A stretch of DNA of 64,000 nt, taken from contig CAVRJB010000019.1 of the NCBI GenBank assembly GCA_963721385.1, positions 434,001-498,000 on the forward strand, given 5' to 3'. This document shows, piece after piece, positions 1-8,812 of this stretch; the first letter of the stretch is position 1, and each line of letters begins with the position of its first letter. Position numbers and translations under genes: made by a program. The notes beneath the pieces are model-generated. The model was not told the origin of the DNA and did no database searches. It was given only the letters and a program-made list of their open reading frames with translations. The DNA is from DAOMFB01 sp963721385 (GTDB lineage Bacteria; Acidobacteriota; Thermoanaerobaculia; UBA5066).

Positions 1-345
1 GACCTCCGGGCCCGCGTCGCCGCGGGCGAGACATGGGACCTGATCGTCACCGACCCGCCCGCCTTCGCGAAGCGGAAGGGGGACGTCGACCGCGCCTGCC
101 GGGGCTACAAGGACATCAACCGCCTCGCCCTGAGGCTCCTCGCGCCGGGCGGCCTTCTCCTCGCCTGCTCCTGCTCGGGGCCAGTCGACGCGGCGCTCTT
201 CCAGAAGGTTCTCTTCGCGGCCGCGCTCGACGCCGGAGTCCCGGCCCGAATCCTCGAGAAGCGCGGCGCGGGTCCCGACCACCCCGTCTCGGTCTACTGT
301 CCCGAAGGGGAGTACCTCAAGGCGTTCCTCCTCCAGGTGACATGA
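1..345 (+). CDS. Class I rRNA large-subunit methyltransferase, C-terminal part
   Basis: The frame is open from base 1 and ends in TGA at 343-345, so only the last 114 residues are present. It contains the SAM-methyltransferase catalytic motif DPPAF at about residues 19-23, followed by a KDIN segment, APGG and a SCS motif. This order is typical of the RlmI/RlmK family, which methylates a cytosine or guanine of 23S rRNA in the cytoplasm. The N-terminal PUA and EEHD-like regions, if present, lie outside the window. The stop overlaps the next start by four bases (ATGA), so the two genes are probably co-transcribed. The family is fairly sure, the exact rRNA target is not. Confidence 0.8.
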   Translation, partial: DLRARVAAGETWDLIVTDPPAFAKRKGDVDRACRGYKDINRLALRLLAPGGLLLACSCSGPVDAALFQKVLFAAALDAGVPARILEKRGAGPDHPVSVYCPEGEYLKAFLLQVT

Positions 346-2009
346 AACGGACTTCGTTTCTCCTCGTCGCGGCGCTCGCGGCCACGGCGGCTGGCCAGCA
401 GCCGGCCGATCTGCCGCGCGTGACGGGATCGGTCGAGACGACGGTCGTCAACATCGACGTCGTCGTGACCGACAGGAAGGGGAACCCGGTCTTCGGCCTC
501 AAGGCGGACGACTTCGAAATCCGGCACGACAGGAAACCGGTGACGATCACGAACTTCTCGGAGTACAGGGCCGCTGAGGCCGCTCCGGCTCCTGCCGCGA
601 CGCCGGGTCGGGAGCCCGCCCTCGCGCCGGAGCCAACCGACTTCCCGCGCCCGAAGCGCCTCGTCGTCCTCTACTTCGACCGGCTGGCGCTCTTCGAGAA
701 GTCGACGCGCGACGCCCTCTTCGGCTCCCTGAAGAAGCTGCTCGACCGGACTCTCGGGCCCGGCGACGAGGCGACGGTGGTCGCTTGGAACCGGTCGATG
801 AAGACGATCCTCTCCTTCACGGACGACCGCGACGAGATCGACGCGGCGCTCGCCGCGGTCGAGAAGCAGAGCGCGCGGCTCCCGACCGAGAGCGCCGACC
901 TCGACGCGGTCTCCGCGGACTCGGCGTGGATCCGGTCGCTTCCGGTGGCCGCGCAGATCGGCGGGACGAGCCAGCTCCCTCGTTCCCTCGCCGCGCAGGC
1001 GTATGCCGACCAGAAGGCGAAGACCGCCGCGCTCAAGGGGCTCGTCGCGACGCTCGGGGGAATGGAGGGGCGGAAGATCGTGGTGCTCGCGTCGCACCGC
1101 TTCTCCCGGTACGCCGGGCAGGAGTTCTTCCTCGGGAAGCGCGAGACGGGACAGAACGCCCACGGCTTCGACGTGAAGGAGTTCGACGCGAAGGGCCTCC
1201 TCGAGGACCTGGCCGACTCGGCCAACGCCCACCGCGTGACGCTCTACACCCTCTTCCCGGAGGGGTGGGCGATGGAGATGCCGTCGGCGGCCGACTCCCG
1301 CAACGACAACCCGTCGCTCAACGCCCCGGCGGCCGGCGGGCGCTCGCAGCAGGTCTGGGCCAACGAGATGGAGGCTCTCGAGTTCGTCGCGGAGAAGACC
1401 GGCGGAATCGCGGCCAGCGGACCGGCGGAGATCCGGGACATCGTGGCGAAAGTCGCGAGCGACCTCGATTCGTACTACTCGATCGGGTACAGCCCCCCGT
1501 CGTCGGGGACGGGCCGCTTCGCGGTGACGGTCAAGGTGAAGAACCCCGATCTCACCGTCCGAACGCGCCGCTCCCTCGTCGAGAAACCCCCCGAAGAAAA
1601 GATGATGGACCGGGTCCTCGCGAACCTCTTCGTGCGGGACCGGCAGGGGCACCTGCCGATCGAGGTGGTGGCGCAGAAGGCCGTCGCGAAGAAAGGGCAG
1701 CTCCGCGTTTCGCTCGAAGTGAGGGTCCCGATCGCGCCGCTCGCGCTCCAGCCGACGGCTCGGGGCGTCAAGGGCGCATTCTCGGTCTTCATCGCGGCGG
1801 CCGGCCCGGGGGGCGAGTTCTCCGAAGTCACCCGCCAGTCGCGAACGTTCGAAATCCTGTCGCGCGACCTCGCGAAGGCGAAGGCGGGACACTACACGTA
1901 CGCGCTGGACGTCTTCGTGAACAGCCCGAGCGCACGCGTCTCGATCGGCGTCTGGGACGAGTTCGGCCGCGAGTCAGGCTTCGCGGTGGTGGCCCCGCCG
2001 CCGTCATAA
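342..2009 (+). CDS. VWFA-related domain secreted protein
   Basis: A protein of 555 residues starting at the ATG that overlaps the previous stop. Residues 1-20 form a signal peptide (MKRTSFLLVAALAATAAG then QQ). A conserved strand segment (VNIDVVVTDRKGNPVFGL, KADDFEI) is followed by the VWA fold: LVVLYFDRLAL at about 105, an acidic TDDRDEID segment, and a C-terminal YYSIGYSPP motif near residue 385 that marks the Acidobacterial VWFA-related family. It probably acts in the periplasm or at the envelope; substrates are unknown. An upstream in-frame extension to base 33 exists but has no signal peptide and overlaps the methyltransferase, so I rejected it. A second family member lies at 17036-18922. 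Confidence 0.85.
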   Translation: MKRTSFLLVAALAATAAGQQPADLPRVTGSVETTVVNIDVVVTDRKGNPVFGLKADDFEIRHDRKPVTITNFSEYRAAEAAPAPAATPGREPALAPEPTDFPRPKRLVVLYFDRLALFEKSTRDALFGSLKKLLDRTLGPGDEATVVAWNRSMKTILSFTDDRDEIDAALAAVEKQSARLPTESADLDAVSADSAWIRSLPVAAQIGGTSQLPRSLAAQAYADQKAKTAALKGLVATLGGMEGRKIVVLASHRFSRYAGQEFFLGKRETGQNAHGFDVKEFDAKGLLEDLADSANAHRVTLYTLFPEGWAMEMPSAADSRNDNPSLNAPAAGGRSQQVWANEMEALEFVAEKTGGIAASGPAEIRDIVAKVASDLDSYYSIGYSPPSSGTGRFAVTVKVKNPDLTVRTRRSLVEKPPEEKMMDRVLANLFVRDRQGHLPIEVVAQKAVAKKGQLRVSLEVRVPIAPLALQPTARGVKGAFSVFIAAAGPGGEFSEVTRQSRTFEILSRDLAKAKAGHYTYALDVFVNSPSARVSIGVWDEFGRESGFAVVAPPPS

Positions 2010-2020
2010 TCGCGGAGGCC

Positions 2021-3199
2021 ATGCCGCCAGTCGTCGCCCTCGTCGGACCGGTCCCGCCGTGGCGGAGCGGGATCGCGGACCAGGGAGCGCGCCTCGTCGC
2101 GGCGATGCGGCGGCTCGGGCACGACCCGCTCGTCGTGACGTACCGTCGGATGTACCCGCCATTCCTCTATCCCGGCCACGTCGACCGGGAGGAACGCGAG
2201 TTCCTCTCGCCGGGCGGGGAGTGGCACGCGCCGCTCGATGGCTACAACCCGCTCTCGTTCGTCGGGGCGGCGCGCGTCGTCGCGGAGCGGGGCGCGGCGC
2301 TCGCGATCGTGCCGTGGTGGACGGCGTTCTGGGGGCCCCACACCGTGGCGTTCCTCGCCACGCTCGGCGCGGAAAGCCCGGAAACGGTGAAGCTCCTTCT
2401 CTGCCACAACGTCTGGGACCACGAGACCGGCCCGTTCTCCGCGGCCCTGACGCGGGTCGTCCTCCGCCGCGCCGACCGGATCGTCGTCCAGAACCGCCGG
2501 GCCGAGGCGGAGGTCCGCGGCGAGCTCGGCGAGAAGCCCATCGCCGTTCTCCCGCACCCGTCCGAGCCGCGCGCGATCCTCCCGGACCGGGGCGACGCTC
2601 GCGCGCGTCTCGGCGTGCCGCCTGACGCACCGCTCTTCCTCTTCAGCGGGATCCTGCGACCGTACAAGGGGTGGGACCTCCTCCTCGACGCGTTCCGCGA
2701 GGTCCGCCGCGAGTTCCCGCGAGCGCTGCTCGTCCTCGCGGGCGAGCCGTGGGGCGACGCGGCTCGCCTCGCGGCCGAGGCCGGAGCGGCCGCACGGGCG
2801 GGCCGGCGCTTCTCCGGGGAGCGCGCCGCTTTCTCGGGGGTCCGGCTGGAGCTGCGCTATCTGCCGGAGGACGAGCGGACGCTCTGGTTCGCGGCCTGCG
2901 ACGCCGTCGTCTGTCCCTACCGCCATGCGACCGGCTCGGGGATCGCCGCGGACGCGATCGCGTTCGCGCGCCCCGTGATCGGGACCCGCGTCGACGGACT
3001 CCTCGAGGTCGTCGAGGACGGTGCCTCCGGCCTTCTCGTCCCACCGGAGAACGCCGCGGCGCTGGCCGCCGCGATGATCCGCTTCGTCCGCGAGGGACTG
3101 GGGCCGCGCCTGTCCGCGGGGGCCGCGGCGCGAGCGAGGCACTTCCATCCGGACGACCACGCGCGGCGGCTCCTCGACTTCGGCGGTATTTCCGGCTGA
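2021..3199 (+). CDS. GT4-family glycosyltransferase
   Basis: A protein of 392 residues with the two-Rossmann GT-B layout. The N-terminal glycine-rich start reads VALVGPVPPWRSGIADQ, as in GT4 enzymes that build exopolysaccharide or glycolipid. The C-terminal nucleotide-sugar domain has FSGILRPYKG near residue 210, a VVCPYRHATGSG segment near 305, a GTRVDGLLEVVEDG segment near 325 and GLLVPPEN. ATG at 2021 follows a GCGGAGG purine stretch, 11 bases after the VWFA stop. No sugar donor or acceptor can be deduced, and no polysaccharide cluster surrounds it. The family call is secure. Confidence 0.88.
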   Translation: MPPVVALVGPVPPWRSGIADQGARLVAAMRRLGHDPLVVTYRRMYPPFLYPGHVDREEREFLSPGGEWHAPLDGYNPLSFVGAARVVAERGAALAIVPWWTAFWGPHTVAFLATLGAESPETVKLLLCHNVWDHETGPFSAALTRVVLRRADRIVVQNRRAEAEVRGELGEKPIAVLPHPSEPRAILPDRGDARARLGVPPDAPLFLFSGILRPYKGWDLLLDAFREVRREFPRALLVLAGEPWGDAARLAAEAGAAARAGRRFSGERAAFSGVRLELRYLPEDERTLWFAACDAVVCPYRHATGSGIAADAIAFARPVIGTRVDGLLEVVEDGASGLLVPPENAAALAAAMIRFVREGLGPRLSAGAAARARHFHPDDHARRLLDFGGISG

Positions 3200-3223
3200 C
3201 GGCGATTGGTAGACTCCCCGCCG

Positions 3224-4030
3224 ATGGCGATGACGAAGATGTTCCGCGACCGGGTCGTGTCGACGGAACAGACGCAGGAGATCGGAGAGAAGCACCTCGA
3301 CCTCTTGAGGGAGCTCGTGACCGAGGCGCTTCCGGGGTGGCGGGTCACGGAGCACGGGCTCGACCACGAGCCGGACCTCTTCTTCCTCGTGATGGCGCAC
3401 GAGGCTTCGGGCGCGACGAAGAGGGTGAGCTTCACGCGAATGATCCTGTCCGACGCCGGGCGGGTCCCGGCGATCGCCGAGGACCGGAACGCGCCGGTCC
3501 GCGGCCGGCTCGTCGAAATTCTCCGGTCCCGGGCGGCGCGGCCGGAGATTCTCCTGAAGGCCGGAGACCTCCTCGCCGACGAGGAGCAGGCCGAGGCCGA
3601 CGCCATCGAGGCCGAGTGGCGGAAGAAGCATGAGGCCGAGCTGGCCGCCAAGCGCGCCGAGGAGGAGCGCCGGGAGCTCGAGAAGCAGAAGAAACGCCAG
3701 GAAGAGGAGACACGTCGGCGGGCCCAGCGCGAGCGCGCGGCTCCAGGGGCTCCAGCGGCCGGAACGGCGGGCCGGCCGGGCCGCGGAGGCCGCCGGCGCC
3801 GCGGGCGCGGCGGACAGGGGAGCCCGGCAGGAGAAGCCGAGCGGGGACCGCAGTCCGGACAGCCCAGGAAGGCCGCTCCGCCTCAGACCCAGCCCCGGCC
3901 GCAGTCTCCTCGCCCGCCGCCGCAGGCGCCGTCCCCGCAGGGACAACCCGGCGCGGGGGGCGGCGGACGCCGCCGCCGCCGCCGCGGGCGTCGCGGGGGC
4001 GGCCCCCCGGCCGCGCCGTCCCAGCCCTAG
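3224..4030 (+). CDS. Unknown protein with coiled coil and RG-rich tail
   Basis: About 268 residues. I do not recognise the N-terminal part (to about residue 110), which is compact and predicted mixed alpha/beta. Residues 115-165 are a strongly charged E/K/R-rich helix, probably a coiled coil. The last 100 residues are low complexity, with glycine-arginine runs and proline-glutamine stretches, like the RNA-binding tails of bacterial RNA-associated proteins. The ATG at 3224 is preferred over an upstream TTG at 3206 because the TTG lacks a ribosome site. The tail is coded by a very GC-rich repeat-like stretch (3950-4010). It ends 14 bases from the convergent gene at 4044. RNA binding is only an inference. 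Confidence 0.6.
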   Translation: MAMTKMFRDRVVSTEQTQEIGEKHLDLLRELVTEALPGWRVTEHGLDHEPDLFFLVMAHEASGATKRVSFTRMILSDAGRVPAIAEDRNAPVRGRLVEILRSRAARPEILLKAGDLLADEEQAEADAIEAEWRKKHEAELAAKRAEEERRELEKQKKRQEEETRRRAQRERAAPGAPAAGTAGRPGRGGRRRRGRGGQGSPAGEAERGPQSGQPRKAAPPQTQPRPQSPRPPPQAPSPQGQPGAGGGGRRRRRRGRRGGGPPAAPSQP

Positions 4031-4043
4031 TTCGCGGAGAAGC

Positions 4044-4961
4044 TCAGAGCACCGCGCCGCACTGCGAGCAGAAAACGTCGCCGTCGCGGCGCCCCGGGTG
4101 CCTGCAGGCGCCGACCTCCTCCGCCGGCTTCTCCAACGGGACCGGGAGGAGCTGAAGGCGGGCCTCCTGCGGGCCGACGCCGAGCAGCTCCACGCGGCGC
4201 TTCTGCGTCTCCCCGTCCGGCGGCGTGAAGGCGACGACGAACCCTCCGTCCTTGGAGCAGCGCTCCTTGAACCAGACGGCGAGAGGCGCAAGGAGCGCTC
4301 CCGAGAGACGCCGCGTGAGGACGGCGCCCGCCATGTCGAACGTCCTGACGAAGCCGCCGTGTGCGTCGGAGCCGAGGACGAGCTCGGTCGCCCCGATCCG
4401 GAGCGCGTCGGTGACGAGGGCCTTGCCGAGCTTCTCGATCGAGTCGAGGGCGACGCGGCGGTGGATGACCGACGAGTTTTCCCGCGCCCCCGGCGCGGGC
4501 CCGATCCGCGGGGGCGCGGGGTCGGGCCGCCCCTTCTCGAACCAGTCGAGGAGCTCCTCGAGCACGGGGTCGGGCGTGACGTGAAGCGAGATCGTGAACC
4601 CCGACGCCGCCTCCAGGATCTTTCCGAGGACCGGGTTCCGCGGGTCGGAGACCGCGACGTGGAGGAGCTTCCCCTCGTGGCGGAACGGGAGCGCGCGGAG
4701 GCGTCGGCGCTCCCGGGCCGGGAGCGAGTCGACGAGGTCGGGATCCGCGCCCGCGAGCTCCTCGCGGAGCGCGCCCGGCAGCGAGTACTCGCGTGACAGC
4801 GCCGACGTCAGCACTTCCTCGGTGACGGCGCCTGTCTCGAAAAGAGCCCGCTCGATCGTGCCGCCGTGCTCGCGCCGCCAGGTCGAGGCGCGCCCCAGCC
4901 GCCGGACGGTGAGCTCTCCGGCTTCGACGAGGGCGTCTCCCACTCCGTGGCGGACGGTCAT
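4044..4961 (-). CDS. MshEN / GspE N-terminal domain protein with C-terminal zinc-ribbon-like tail
   Basis: A protein of 305 residues. Residues 5-150 match the type II secretion/pilus ATPase N-terminal domain (LVEAGELTVRRL, GAVTEEVLTSALSREYSLP, LPFRHEGKLLHVAVSDP), a fold that in MshE and GspE binds c-di-GMP or contacts the inner-membrane platform. The ATPase domain that normally follows is absent. The last 25 residues hold three cysteines (ACRHPG.., FCSQCGAVL), resembling a zinc ribbon. It is the last gene of the minus-strand run, 27 bases after the UbiD-family gene. Stand-alone MshEN proteins occur in Myxococcota and Acidobacteriota; their role is unclear. Confidence 0.65.
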   Translation of the reverse strand: MTVRHGVGDALVEAGELTVRRLGRASTWRREHGGTIERALFETGAVTEEVLTSALSREYSLPGALREELAGADPDLVDSLPARERRRLRALPFRHEGKLLHVAVSDPRNPVLGKILEAASGFTISLHVTPDPVLEELLDWFEKGRPDPAPPRIGPAPGARENSSVIHRRVALDSIEKLGKALVTDALRIGATELVLGSDAHGGFVRTFDMAGAVLTRRLSGALLAPLAVWFKERCSKDGGFVVAFTPPDGETQKRRVELLGVGPQEARLQLLPVPLEKPAEEVGACRHPGRRDGDVFCSQCGAVL

Positions 4962-4988
4962 GTGCGTTCTTCCGTGACCCCCTGGAGT

Positions 4989-6765
4989 TTATCGAAGCGG
5001 GAAGTAGTCGCGCCAGCGCCGGTCCACGAGCGCCGCGGTGGCCGGGTCGGCCTCGACCTCCTTCGGCATCCACGGCTTGGTCCGGGCGTCGATCACGACG
5101 GGCGGCGAGAAGGCGACGTGGTTCCGCGCGATCGATTTCCTCCCGTGGAGGTCGGCGGCAGGCTCGAAGCGGGTGAAGACCCGCCACAGGAAGCTCCGCT
5201 CGTCCTTCGCGGTCGCCAAAGCGTCGTCGGTGAGGACGACGAACGGCCACCCGGAGACCGCCGGGTCGGCCGCGAGGCGCCCGGGGAAGGCCGCGTCTTC
5301 GTGAAACGACGGCCCTTCGACGACGAGGGCGCCGGGCGCGAAAACCGCGGCCGCGCGCGTTCCGGCCGGCAGCGGGCCCGAGAACTCGCCGGGCAGGTCC
5401 CGGATCGCGTCGCCGAGGCCGAGGAGGACCCCCTTCGATCCCTCGTTCACCTTCGGCCCGGTGTAGTCGAGCGTGTCCATCGCGAGATTCGAGAAGACGA
5501 ACAGGTCCGTCTCGAAGCGGCAGCGGGCGAGGACGTGGGCGAGGAGCCCGCGGAAGTCGCGGAGATCGCGCCGCGCGTCGGTCAGGAGGAGGAACTTCGT
5601 CAGGGAGAGCTGCCCCTCGCCGAGGATCCGGAAGGCCGAGCCCATCGCCTCGCGCCCATACCGGTCCTTCACGACCGCGGCCGCGAGGGAGTGGAAGCCG
5701 GTGTCGCCGTAGCTCCAGAGGCTGACGACGCTCGGCATCACGAGCGGGAAGAGCGGCGACAGCAGCTCCTGCAGGAGGTCGCCGATGTAGAAGTCCTCCT
5801 GCCGCGGCTTTCCGACGACGGTCGCGGGGAAGATCGCGTCGCGGCGCCGGAAGACGCGGTCGACCTCGAGGACCGGGTAATCGTGCGCCAGCGAGTAATA
5901 GCCGTAGTGGTCGCCGAAGGGGCCCTCGGGGCGGCGGACATTCGGAGGCACGCTCCCCGTGATCGCGAACTCCGCGTCGGCGACGAGACGGTGCGGAGCG
6001 CCCGGCACCGAGGCCATGGGCAGGCGCCGGCCCAGAAGCAGCGACGCGACGAGCAGCTCCGGGATCCCTTCCGGAAGCGGCGCGACGGCGCCGAGGATCA
6101 GCGCCGGCGGGCCGCCGAGGAAGACGGTGAGCGGCAGCGCCTCTCCCTTCGCCTCCGCCTCGTGGTAATGGAAGCCCCCGCCCTTGCCGATCTGCCAGTG
6201 AACTCCGAGGAGGGACGGGCGAGTGGACCTGCATCCGGTAGATCCCCAGGTTGGACTCCCGGTGTCCGGGCCGGTCCTGCAAGCCGGTGGCAGGTTTTTC
6301 CGAATAGACGAGCGGGAGCGTCAGGAACGGCCCGCCGTCCTCCGGCCACGTGGTCGTCGCCGGCAGCCGCGTCAGGTCGGGAGTCGTCTCGACGACCTCC
6401 GTCACGGGTGCTGCCGGGACGTCCTTCGTCCCGACGCGGAGCGCGTCGCCGAGGAACGAGCGGAACCCCCAGAGCCTCGCAGGCGTCGGCGGGACGAGCT
6501 CCGTCGCCGCGCGGGCGGCGGTCCTCATGAAGTCGAGGGGGCGCCGGCCGAAGGCGAGATCGAGCCGCTTCGGCGTTCCGAAGAGATTCGTCACGACCGG
6601 GAAAGACGCGCCCTTCGGGTTCCGGAAGAGGAGCGCCGGCCCTCCCTGCTCGATCACCCGCCGGTGGATCTCGGGGATCTCGAGCTTCGGGTCGGCCTCG
6701 GCCTCGACCTCGACGAGGTCCCCCTCGCGGCGGAGCGCCGCGAGGAACTCACGGAGGTCCCTCAC
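4989..6765 (-). CDS. UbiD-family decarboxylase (frameshifted)
   Basis: About 590 residues in two frames. The N-terminal part starts at 6765 (MRDLREFLAALRREGDLVEV) and runs through the SNLGIYRMQVH motif of UbiD enzymes. After an extra base in a three-G run at 6217-6219 the reading continues as LLGVHWQIGKGGGFHYHE, GGPPALILGAVAPLPEG and a normal C-terminus. UbiD enzymes use prenylated FMN to decarboxylate aromatic or alpha,beta-unsaturated acids, as in ubiquinone or menaquinone (futalosine route) synthesis. No ubiX prenyltransferase gene is visible nearby. The start overlaps the Rrf2 stop by four bases. Whether this is the menaquinone enzyme cannot be decided. Confidence 0.82.
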
Positions 6766-7142
6766 TTGGGCAGCGCCTCCAGCGTCGTCGTCCGGAGGAG
6801 GTCGAGCGCCCGCTTGCGAATCGGGCCGAGGAGCGCCCCCGCGGGGCCGCGGAGCGGCGGGAAGGCGGCGTCCAGCTCGTCGCGCCCGTCCAGCGCGAGG
6901 ACGACGTCGGCCACGGTGATCTCCGAGGAGGGCCGCCCGAGGACGAAGCCGCCCGTCCGCCCGCGCTTCGACCGGAGGAGACCGGCGTGGGCGAGGCGCT
7001 TCAGGACCTGTGCGAGGAAGGGGGCCGGGACACCCGCGGCTTCCGCAAGCTCCCTCACGCCGCGCCCTTTCGCGTGAGCGCCGGGCCCGGGGAGGAGCGG
7101 CAGCGCCGCGAGCGCGACCTCGGCGGCGCGCGAGAGGATCAT
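6762..7142 (-). CDS. Rrf2-family transcriptional regulator without cysteines
   Basis: A protein of 126 residues. The winged helix is clear: RGVRELAEAAGVPAPFLAQ then VLKRLAHAGLLRSKRG and the wing GRTGGFVLGRP. It continues with the dimerisation helix region ITVADVVLALDG. Fe-S members such as IscR and NsrR carry three cysteines near residues 90-105; this protein has no cysteine at all, so it cannot bind a cluster in that way. ATG overlaps the AidB-like gene stop (ATGA) and the stop overlaps the UbiD start, so it is embedded in the operon and could control it. Ligand unknown. Confidence 0.8.
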   Translation of the reverse strand: MILSRAAEVALAALPLLPGPGAHAKGRGVRELAEAAGVPAPFLAQVLKRLAHAGLLRSKRGRTGGFVLGRPSSEITVADVVLALDGRDELDAAFPPLRGPAGALLGPIRKRALDLLRTTTLEALPK

Positions 7143-8812
7143 GCGATGCCCCGGGTCAGGAGGCGGGCCGCCTCGCCGGCCGGGAGGTCGTCCAGAATCC
7201 GGTCGATCGGCAAGCGGGCGAAGCGAAGGGCCGCGTCGCGGAACGGGCTCCCCTCGCCGGCGTGCCGCGCCTCGTCGACGAGGAGGAGGAGCTGGAGGGC
7301 CCCTCCGACCGTCAGCGCGAACCGGCGCGCTCCCGCCTCCATCTCGGCGGCGTCCCGCGACGTCCGTTCGAGCCAGGCCGCCGCGTGCTCGAGCGCCTCG
7401 TCGGCGCGCCGCCCCGCGTCCGCCAGCGCTCCGCCGGTCCCGGCGAGACACCGGTCCCGCTCCCGCTCGGCCGGCCCGAGGCCGCCGCTCTTCGACAGGG
7501 CTCGAAGAAGATCGAGCGAGAGGACGTTCGTGGTCCCCTCCCAGATCGGAAGCACCTGCGCGTCGCGGAGGAGGCGCGGAAGCCCCGTGTCCTCGACGTA
7601 GCCCGCTCCGCCGAACGACTCGAGCGCCTCGCTCGCCACGGCGACGGCCTGCTTCCCCGTCGTCAGCTTGGCGAGCGGCGTCAGGATCCGGAGGAGGCTC
7701 CGCTCCTCGTCGGTCGCCACGCCGCACTCTTCCCGTCCGGTCAGCTCGACGATCCGGAAGGCGAGAAGAAACGCCCCGGCGAAGGTCGCCTCGAGGTCGG
7801 CGAGCGTGTCGGCGTGGAGGGGCTTTTCCGAGAGCGGCGCGCCGAAGGCGGTCCGCCGCGCCGCGTAGTCCCGCGCCAGGTCGAGCGCCCGGCGCATGCC
7901 GGCCGAGGCGCAGACGGCGTTCCACGTCCGCGTGACGTTGAGCATCGTCGTGATGTTCTTCACGCCGTCGGTCAGCCCCCGGACGGGGACGGCGCGGGCG
8001 CCCGAGAGCTCGATCTCCGCGGTCGGGACCATCCGCGTGCCGAGCTTGTCCTTCAGGCGGTTGATGACGATGCCGTTCGGCGCCCCGTGTTCGTCGCGGG
8101 TCTCGAGGTAGAAGAGGGCGAGGCCGGCGCCCCCCGGAGGGTTCCCCTCGGGCCGCGCGAGCGTCAGCGCCATCTCGGACGTCGTCGCCGAGGTGAACCA
8201 CTTCGTCCCCCAGAGGCGCCACTCTTTTCCGTCCCCGCGGGCGACGGACTGCGTCGTCGCCACGTCCGAACCGCCGGTCTTCTCGGTCATCCACTGGCCC
8301 GAGGTCCAGGCACGAGCCGGATCGCGGCTCGTCAGTCGCGGAAGCGCGCGGGCGGCGAGCTCGGCGTTTCCCGAGCGAAGAAGGGTCTTCGCGGCGCCGT
8401 CGGTCATCGCGAGCGGGCAGGTGTAGACGGCCGTCGACGGGTCGAAGAGGTAGACGAGCGCGAACTGGACAAGGCGGGAGGCGGGGCCGTACGTCCGCTC
8501 GTAGGGGAGGGCCACGAGCCCCAGCTCCGCGGCGAGCCGCGCGGCCTCGGTCCAGAGCGGCGTCAGCTCGATCCGGTCGACCCGTTTGCCCCAGGGGTCG
8601 AAACAGGTCAGTGAGGGCTCGGCGTCGGGATTCGACGCGAGAAGATCGTGGAGCTCCCCTCCCGCGAGCCGTCCCGTTTCGGCGAGGGCAGGCTCGGCGG
8701 CGCGGAGGACCTCGGGGGAGAGGTGCCGCGCGAGGTAGCTGCGGAGAAACGGATCCGAGACCCAGGTATTCGCCGGAGGCCGCGGAGGGTCCTGGAAGAA
8801 GGGTTCGATCAT
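7139..8812 (-). CDS. AidB-like acyl-CoA dehydrogenase
   Basis: A protein of 557 residues, the length of the AidB subfamily rather than the 380 of ordinary acyl-CoA dehydrogenases. FAD-binding and family motifs are present: GQWMTEKTGGSD near residue 195, RLWGTKWFTSA near 220, LKDKLGTR near 265, ESFGGAGYVEDTGLP near 430 and LPIWEGTTNVLSLD. In Escherichia coli AidB acts in the adaptive response to alkylation and has weak isovaleryl-CoA dehydrogenase activity; the role here is unknown. The start overlaps the permease stop by four bases and the stop overlaps the Rrf2 start. No ETF or beta-oxidation genes are nearby. Confidence 0.85.
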   Translation of the reverse strand: MIEPFFQDPPRPPANTWVSDPFLRSYLARHLSPEVLRAAEPALAETGRLAGGELHDLLASNPDAEPSLTCFDPWGKRVDRIELTPLWTEAARLAAELGLVALPYERTYGPASRLVQFALVYLFDPSTAVYTCPLAMTDGAAKTLLRSGNAELAARALPRLTSRDPARAWTSGQWMTEKTGGSDVATTQSVARGDGKEWRLWGTKWFTSATTSEMALTLARPEGNPPGGAGLALFYLETRDEHGAPNGIVINRLKDKLGTRMVPTAEIELSGARAVPVRGLTDGVKNITTMLNVTRTWNAVCASAGMRRALDLARDYAARRTAFGAPLSEKPLHADTLADLEATFAGAFLLAFRIVELTGREECGVATDEERSLLRILTPLAKLTTGKQAVAVASEALESFGGAGYVEDTGLPRLLRDAQVLPIWEGTTNVLSLDLLRALSKSGGLGPAERERDRCLAGTGGALADAGRRADEALEHAAAWLERTSRDAAEMEAGARRFALTVGGALQLLLLVDEARHAGEGSPFRDAALRFARLPIDRILDDLPAGEAARLLTRGIA

